From Ophiosphaerella korrae (lineage: Eukaryota > Ascomycota > Dothideomycetes > Pleosporales > Phaeosphaeriaceae), in the NCBI GenBank assembly GCA_028456385.1, contig JALNQF010000763.1, positions 1-14,725 on the forward strand: a stretch of DNA of 14,725 bases. The letters run 5' to 3'. The translations under genes and the position numbers were made by a program. Below, in pieces: positions 10,211-14,725 of this stretch; within the stretch, counting starts at the first letter, position 1, and the number at the start of each line of letters is the position of its first letter. The notes beneath the pieces were generated by a model, which made no database searches, was not told the DNA's origin, and saw nothing but the letters and a program-made list of their open reading frames with translations.

Positions 10211-13190
10211 TAAAAGCTAAAGATTTTATAGTTAGATAAAAAGAAGAGTAAGCTTTACCTAATACTAAGAAGTAACCTAAAAGAGTATTAGATAAACTAG
10301 TACTAATAGAGCTAGTATTTAGAAAGTAAAATAGGCAAGTACAAGAATAATATAGATAGGACTTACTATTACTAGTATAAACTTATTAGCTATAATTAGT
10401 TTAAATCCTAGTGCAAAAGCCTAAATTTAATCTAGTTAACTTTAAATTCTTTGTATAAAAGGAACCTAATAAAGAGATTAATTTTAGCTAAAGATTAGCT
10501 AAAAATTTTAAATAGGAGAGGGAATAAGTAGGTATTATAAATAAATAGGAGAATTAGTAATAGGAAGAAAAGAACTTAGTTAATTTTCTCTAAAAACAAA
10601 CAACTAAAGAGGCCTTAGTACTTAGATACTAAGAAGAAAAACCCTATATTACCTATTATTACTAATTACTATTCTTAGAACTAGAAGAAGAAGCTTAAGT
10701 AGTAAGAGGACTTCTAAGACTAAACCTAGGTAGCTAAAAGTAAATACTACCTAGATAATAAGTATAATAGTAATCTTAATTCTAAAGCTAAAAGAATACT
10801 AAAGAAGTAGAAAGAGTATAGAAATAGAAAACTAAGGGCCTCTAGAAAGAGAAGTAGAAGAGCCTAAACTTATTATATTAAATTAAGAATAGACTAGAGT
10901 AGGAATACTACTACTAGAAAGTAGAGCGCGAAAAGGAGAAGTTAAAGGAGTAGCTAAATAGTAGCTAGAAGTAAGAGTAAGAGTAGTAAGAGACTTAATA
11001 GAGTATCTATAAGCGTATCCTAAACCTTTATTAAGACTTAGGTAACCTATATCTAACTCTAGGTTAGTAGGGCGAGAAAGGTATAAGGGCGTACCTTATA
11101 AGGCCTAAAGGGCTAGTAGTTAATAGAGAGAATTTAGAGTAGTATAAAAGCTTAAAGGTAAGCTAGAACTACTAGAGGAAGTACTTTAAAGGTGTTTACT
11201 AATACTAGAAAAAGATAAAAAGTAAGAGGAACTAGAGAGAACTTAATAAACGTAGGCCTTATCTATAGTAGAGAAAATAGTAGCTAGAGAACTATTAGAC
11301 TTACTCTTAGGTATAGTATAACCCTAGAGACGCTAGCTATAGGCTTGCTAGTAAAATAGATTATTAGTAGAGCTGTAAAGGTAGCTAGAAGTCTTAGAGT
11401 TATTATCTTTAGGCTTATCTACACTACGTACTATTAGGCGAGCCCTAAGCCTATAAGAACGTACTAGCTTACTAGGCGTTATAGGAGGACGCTTATAGGC
11501 TACTTAATAACTTAAGGAAATATTTTAGTAGATAAGATACTAAATATTAGCTACTATAGTATTACGCGTAAAGGGCGTAGTAATAGAGTAGCTAGAAAAC
11601 TAAGTAGCTATAAGAATAAAAGTATTAGCGCGAGTACGCTCTTACTTAAAGAGCTTAGTAATATAGTAGCGACTCTTAGTAAAACTCTTAACCTAGAAAA
11701 GTACTTACTTGCGTTTAGCTACTAGACTACTAAAAACGCGTTAGCTAAGCTCTAAAAGACTATTAGGATAAGATTAAGTAAAAAGAAAAATAGAGTTAAA
11801 GACTTACTTAACCTATAATTATAGCTCTAAATATAATAATAAATATAGGAGCTATTAAAGTAGATAATACTTTTATTATTAAAGAAAATAGAGTATCTAA
11901 TACTACTACGAATATAGGTAGTATAGCTACAATTACTCTCCTCTTTAGAACTACAAGCTATAGCCCTATTAGAGCCTAGTAGTAGTAGCCCTAGTAGTAA
12001 GGCCCTATAAAGGCTAATAGTCTTCTAAGTATACTAACCTACGTAGACTATAGCCTTATAATAGGCTTGTATCTCTTAAAGATTATTAATTAAAGAAGGA
12101 TCTTATAAGCGCGTAGCCTAGGTAGCTAAAGAGTCCTAAGTAGGTATCTTTTAACCTTTATAATAGCGTACCTAATAGTATAGCTAGTAGAAGAGAGACT
12201 AAAAGCTATTAGAAGTATAGAAGAAGCTATTAGGGTTATAGGAATAAATATTATAGGGACTATTCTACTAGTAAGCCTTATTCTTACGCTTGTTATAGTA
12301 AGTATACACGAACTCTTAGATAAAGGAAAGAAGCTAGCTAAAGTTACGCTCTTTAAAGATATTAAGGGCTTAGTTAAGAAGGTTATAAAGTAAGTTAAGT
12401 AAGAGAGAGTAGTTAAGGAAATAAGTAATAACTAAGAGAAAAGCGTAGTTAGTAAGACCTAAGGGCCTATAAGTAAAAAGGATAGATACTTACTTTTATA
12501 CTAGAAATAATACATTATAGAAATAGGGTAGAAAGCCCTACTCTTAGTTTAATAGTAACCTAAGAGTAGTCTACCTAGGTTACAAAGTAGCTAAGAAGGA
12601 TTATTACTACTATAGTTACTTTAGCTAAGCTAGCTAGCTATATAGGACCTAGGTTAGAAGTTAAGAGTAGCTATAATAATTAAAGTAGAAAGTAAACAAG
12701 AGAATAGAGCTAAGAAACTAGTAAGAGAGTATAGAGTAGCTAAGATAAGCTTAAAGAAAAGAAGAAGAAAATAGAATAAAAAATAGAGAGATAAAGTTTA
12801 AGTACGCCTTTAGAGAGTATTTATAACTTTACTAAAAATTATAGGAGTAAATAACTATAAGAGCCTAACTACTAGTAAAAACGTTTAAATATAGAGCCTA
12901 AAGGCCTTATACTAGCTTAACTAATAAATATATATATATAAGAAAAGAGCTAGCTATTAAAAATTAATAAGTAAGAGAAGAATTTAGTAAGTAGAGACGT
13001 ATTAAGTAAAAGAACTATTATAGAAAGGTAAAAACTACTATAGCTTATAAAACGTATATAAAAAGAAATAGTAAGAAGATAGGTAGCTACTACTATAAGC
13101 TATATAACACGTCTATATAAAAATTTTATTAAATAACCTAGAAACTATATAAATACTCTACGAATAACCCCTTAGATATTAGATCTAAAG
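10200..13190 (+). pseudogene. Extra ORF-like region downstream of pol (unrecognised product)
   Basis: After integrase the most protein-like frame changes to codon start modulo 3 equals 1 and stays so for about 3 kb, or near 1,000 codons. I do not recognise the product. The first half (about 10,780-11,230) is Glu, Lys, Arg and former-Gln rich and looks coiled-coil forming. A Gln/Pro tract lies at 11977-12000. Hydrophobic stretches lie at 12148-12189 and 12235-12306. The second contains many ATT, CTT and GTT codons that RIP does not create, so it is probably truly hydrophobic. The tail to 13190 is basic. The position matches env or other third ORFs in Ty3-type elements, but no signal peptide, cleavage site or fusion motif is visible. 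It could instead be a captured host gene, a Pol C-terminal extension shifted by an indel, or partly noncoding. The start is unclear and may overlap the end of pol. Confidence 0.45.
12235..12306 (+). other. Candidate membrane-spanning segment in the extra ORF
   Basis: In the downstream frame this reads V-I-G-I-N-I-I-G-T-I-L-L-V-S-L-I-L-T-L-V, followed by Ile, Val, Ser, Ile and His. RIP inflates hydrophobicity (Thr to Ile, Pro or Ser to Leu, Ala to Val), so codons ATA, CTA and GTA are unreliable. The Ile, Leu and Val encoded by ATT, CTT and GTT are not, and they still make the core strongly apolar. Confidence 0.35.
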
Positions 13191-13744
13191 CCCTTAGGAG
13201 AAAGGTATTATAAGTAGAAGATAAGAGTAGTATCTTTAAAGTTCTAAGCTATAGACGCTCTAAAATAAAAACAATAGCTAATATAAGGAAATAGAGGCGA
13301 CGTAACTTAAGCTTTATATTAGGTAACGGCGCTAACAAGGTTAGCGCTCTCCTAGGGTAGGCCTAAGTAGGTTATAGCTATAGCTAGGGTTAGATTAGTA
13401 GTTTATAGATAATATACAGTAACTAATACCTAAAGGGCTATAAGTTATTTAAGAGGAAGAAAGCTCTTAGGGACTTAATATCTTTATTCTCTTTCGTCGA
13501 TATTAATATTTTAGCTAGAAGGCCTAAGTTACTCTCTAACTATATATATAGTCGGCGCTAGATACTAGACTATTTGTAGGGTAGGGCTAAATTACAAATC
13601 TAAATTATTTTAGATCTAAGGGTTTAAGTACCTTACTACTAATAAAATAGGAAAGAAGTTTATAGGTTAAAGTAGGTTTTACTCTCTCTCTAAGCTAGAA
13701 GCTCTTAATTAAGTATAGTAGCTTAATAGGACTAAGCTCTATAT
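13191..13744. other. 3' internal noncoding region of the Ty3 element
   Basis: Coding character is lost after about 13190, and neither strand gives a recognisable protein in what I translated. The sequence is RIP-mutated like the rest but keeps a few CpG-containing words (13329-13347, 13496-13500, 13552-13557). It ends at the polypurine tract. It probably serves as the 3' untranslated part of the element RNA. Confidence 0.5.
13329..13347. repeat. Perfect 8-bp inverted repeat with 3-nt loop
   Basis: The arms GCGCTAAC (13329-13336) and GTTAGCGC (13340-13347) are separated by AAG. The stem is GC-rich for this window. It could form a small RNA hairpin in the 3' part of the Ty3 transcript, but function is unknown and chance cannot be excluded. 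Confidence 0.6.
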
Positions 13745-13755
13745 AAGGGGGGAGG
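13745..13755 (+). promoter_or_regulatory. Polypurine tract (plus-strand primer site)
   Basis: AAGGGGGGAGG lies two bases upstream of the 3' LTR, the standard position for the RNase H-resistant primer of plus-strand DNA synthesis. An uninterrupted run of six G is rare in this window. It contains no CpA or TpG, so RIP could not erode it. Confidence 0.85.
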
Positions 13756-13757
13756 TA

Positions 13758-14026
13758 TATAGTAGAGTATTATAAAGAAAGGAATAGTAAAAAAAAGAGG
13801 GTAGGTAATTACTAAAGAAACACAAGTACTAAGAGCTTATAAGGAGGTAAACTATTAAAGAAGAGAGAGGGAGAGAGAGCGTAGCTAATAGGCCTTTAGG
13901 TTATAGGATATAATCTATAGGAATGTAAATAACGTTTAGAACTAGTTTAGCTAATAAAGTCTAAGTTCTTTAAGACTAATAAGCTCTTAGGCCCTAGATC
14001 TATATTAGGTATATAACTTTATAATA
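13758..14026 (+). repeat. 3' LTR of the Ty3 element
   Basis: This is the gap-free partner of 2998-3266, starting and ending with the same TA dinucleotides. It mostly carries A or T where the 5' copy keeps G or C, so it is on balance the more heavily mutated of the two. The reverse also occurs (for example 13925 keeps G where 3165 has A), showing independent mutation of the two copies. Confidence 0.95.
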
Positions 14027-14030
14027 GTAC
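14027..14030. repeat. Target-site duplication GTAC, right copy
   Basis: This matches 2994-2997 on the other side of the Ty3 element. Copia sequence resumes in frame immediately after it. Confidence 0.85.
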
Positions 14031-14725
14031 TTAATAGCTAGTTTAAATAGTACTTTAGATACTATTAGCTTAAGTAAGTAAGAGCTACTATAGTAGACCT
14101 TTAGCTAGATTAGAGTAGAGTATATACTTATAGCTACTAAGTATATCTACTTAATAAAGAGGAAGTAGCTAGGCGTAATAAGAAAGGCTTTAAAATAAGC
14201 CCTTAGAGCTATATTAAATATCTAGTAGGATATAGAGTATCTAATATATATAGGATATAGGTCCTAGAATTAGATTAGGTAATTATAACGCGTAATATAA
14301 CGTTTAATAAGTAGCTCTTTTATAATAAGAAGAGTAAAGCTTATTAAGAGCTTTTAAAGCTAGAGATTTAAAAACTTATTAACGTATTATATAAAGATGT
14401 AGCGCGTAATATAAAAGAGACCTAAGATAAAATATATAACTAGCTCTACAAAGTAGCTTAAATCCTAGAAAGTAACTAGTAAGGTAAGTACCTAGAGTAA
14501 AATCTAGAGGGTAGAGCTCTATATAATACTAAAAGCTAGGCTAGCTAGCTAGCTATCTTAGTAAAATAAGAGGTAGATCCTATATAAGTAGTAAGCTTAG
14601 CTAGTAAACTATATAGAATCTATATAGAGTAACCTAAGCTTAGTAGCTTTTAAACTCTAGAGTAAATACTTAAACCTAGAAGAGTTTAGTATATAGGTAC
14701 TAATATTAATTATAGAAATTAATAT
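14031..14725 (+). pseudogene. copia Pol, post-integrase region (continuation of the interrupted gene)
   Basis: After removal of the insert, C at 2997 plus 14031-14032 makes one codon, and the frame then starts at 14033. It reads E-E-V-A-R-R-N-K-K-G-F-K-I-S-P, then Y-L-V-G-Y-R-V-S-N-I-Y-R-I (14219-14258) and V-I-I-T-R-N-I-T-F-N. This is the conserved region after copia integrase (G-Y-L-V-G-Y...N-I-Y-R-I-W...T-R-D-V-x-F). TAG codons stand at Trp or Gln positions. Beyond about 14400 the frame goes on as a linker without a recognised domain. Reverse transcriptase would follow past the window end. Confidence 0.85.

Larger units (their letters stand above)
2998..14026 (+). mobile_element. Ty3/gypsy LTR retrotransposon, 11,029 bp, complete in structure but RIP-killed
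   Basis: The element is bounded by two co-linear 269-bp LTRs and flanked by GTAC on both sides. Internal order is putative primer-binding site, hexamer repeat, gag with zinc knuckle, protease, reverse transcriptase, RNase H, integrase, an extra ORF-like region, polypurine tract and 3' LTR. Reverse transcriptase before integrase places it in the Ty3/gypsy superfamily. The integrase reads like fungal Ty3 elements, with a V-D-x-G-x-E-N-K second Asp motif. It is unusually long: gag-pol accounts for about 6.4 kb, and some 3.5 kb lies between integrase and the 3' LTR. No indel was found in the gag-pol frame, and the LTRs differ only by transitions, so decay is essentially RIP rather than long neutral erosion. 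Confidence 0.93.
663..14725 (+). mobile_element. Ty1/copia-type LTR retrotransposon, RIP-inactivated, interrupted by a Ty3 element, truncated by the window
   Basis: One frame (codon starts divisible by 3) from about 663 to 2997 reads as Gag, aspartic protease and integrase. The reading resumes at 14031 with the conserved region that follows integrase in copia Pol. Protease followed directly by integrase, with reverse transcriptase still to come, is the Ty1/copia order. The element is split by the 11,029-bp Ty3 insertion at 2998-14026. Its reverse transcriptase, RNase H and 3' LTR must lie beyond 14725, and its 5' limit is not resolved. It is non-functional: in-frame TAG/TAA codons are frequent, and the checked catalytic residues are altered in the protease (1875-1877) and integrase (2841-2843). 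Confidence 0.85.

Noticed and set aside
10064..10260. Chromodomain at the integrase C-terminus
   Set aside because: The G-P-Y motif is clear, but what follows shows no aromatic-cage pattern of a chromodomain, and the frame loses coding character soon after.
12148..12306. Firm call of a retroviral-type envelope glycoprotein with transmembrane domains
   Set aside because: Hydrophobicity is inflated by RIP (Thr to Ile, Pro/Ser to Leu, Ala to Val), and no signal peptide, furin-like site or fusion peptide is visible. It is kept only as an unrecognised extra ORF.
663..13190. Stop-codon reassignment (TAG/TAA as Gln), as in some ciliates
   Set aside because: Trp and Gln positions are both hit, His and Cys became Tyr, and catalytic Asp/Glu became Asn/Lys, all in CpA/TpG context. 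LTR differences are transitions only. That is mutation, not an altered genetic code.
1..14725. Fungal mitochondrial or plasmid DNA, suggested by AT richness
   Set aside because: The window is two nested nuclear LTR retrotransposons with LTRs, target duplication and polypurine tract. The composition is specifically TpA-rich and CpA/TpG-poor, which fits RIP rather than general AT bias.
1..14725. CRISPR array, tRNA or rRNA genes, bacterial promoters or ribosome-binding sites
   Set aside because: No spaced direct repeats, cloverleaf or rRNA-like sequence was seen, and the organism is a eukaryote. The only tandem repeats are the leader hexamer array and the short 18-bp duplication.

Overview
The window is heavily mutated transposon DNA from a filamentous ascomycete (Pezizomycotina). 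CpA and TpG are almost absent, TpA is in great excess, and no plausible intact ORF survives. The only ATG-to-stop ORF of any size (64 codons) is an artefact of a hexamer repeat. This is the pattern left by repeat-induced point mutation (RIP), a fungal defence that turns CpA into TpA on either strand of duplicated DNA. TAG and TAA therefore stand where Gln and Trp codons were, and reading through them recovers long, indel-free coding frames. All coding assignments below were made this way by hand translation. No database search was run.

Layout: a Ty1/copia retrotransposon occupies both flanks. Its Gag, protease and integrase are read in one frame up to 2997. The frame resumes at 14031 with the post-integrase region and runs off the right end of the window before reverse transcriptase. 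Positions 1 to about 660 hold its leader and possibly its LTR, but no boundary could be fixed.

Inserted in the copia integrase gene is a Ty3/gypsy element of 11,029 bp (2998-14026). It has two 269-bp LTRs, a 4-bp target duplication (GTAC), a putative primer-binding site, a GGNAYA hexamer repeat in its leader, and a polypurine tract against the 3' LTR. Its gag-pol is a single frame (about 3842-10210) in the order zinc knuckle, protease, reverse transcriptase, RNase H, integrase with HHCC, DDE and GPY/F motifs. Removing the insert and one GTAC copy restores the copia frame, which confirms the boundaries.

Between the integrase and the 3' LTR the Ty3 element carries about 3.5 kb more than gag-pol needs. 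Most of it (about 10,200-13,190) reads in another frame as an unrecognised Gln/Glu/Lys-rich protein with one or two hydrophobic stretches, at the position where env or extra ORFs sit in other Ty3-type elements. This is the least explained part of the window.

Both elements are dead. Catalytic acidic residues of the copia protease and integrase, and of the Ty3 reverse transcriptase, RNase H and integrase, have been changed by TpG-to-TpA mutations. The two Ty3 LTRs differ at about 25 positions, all transitions.
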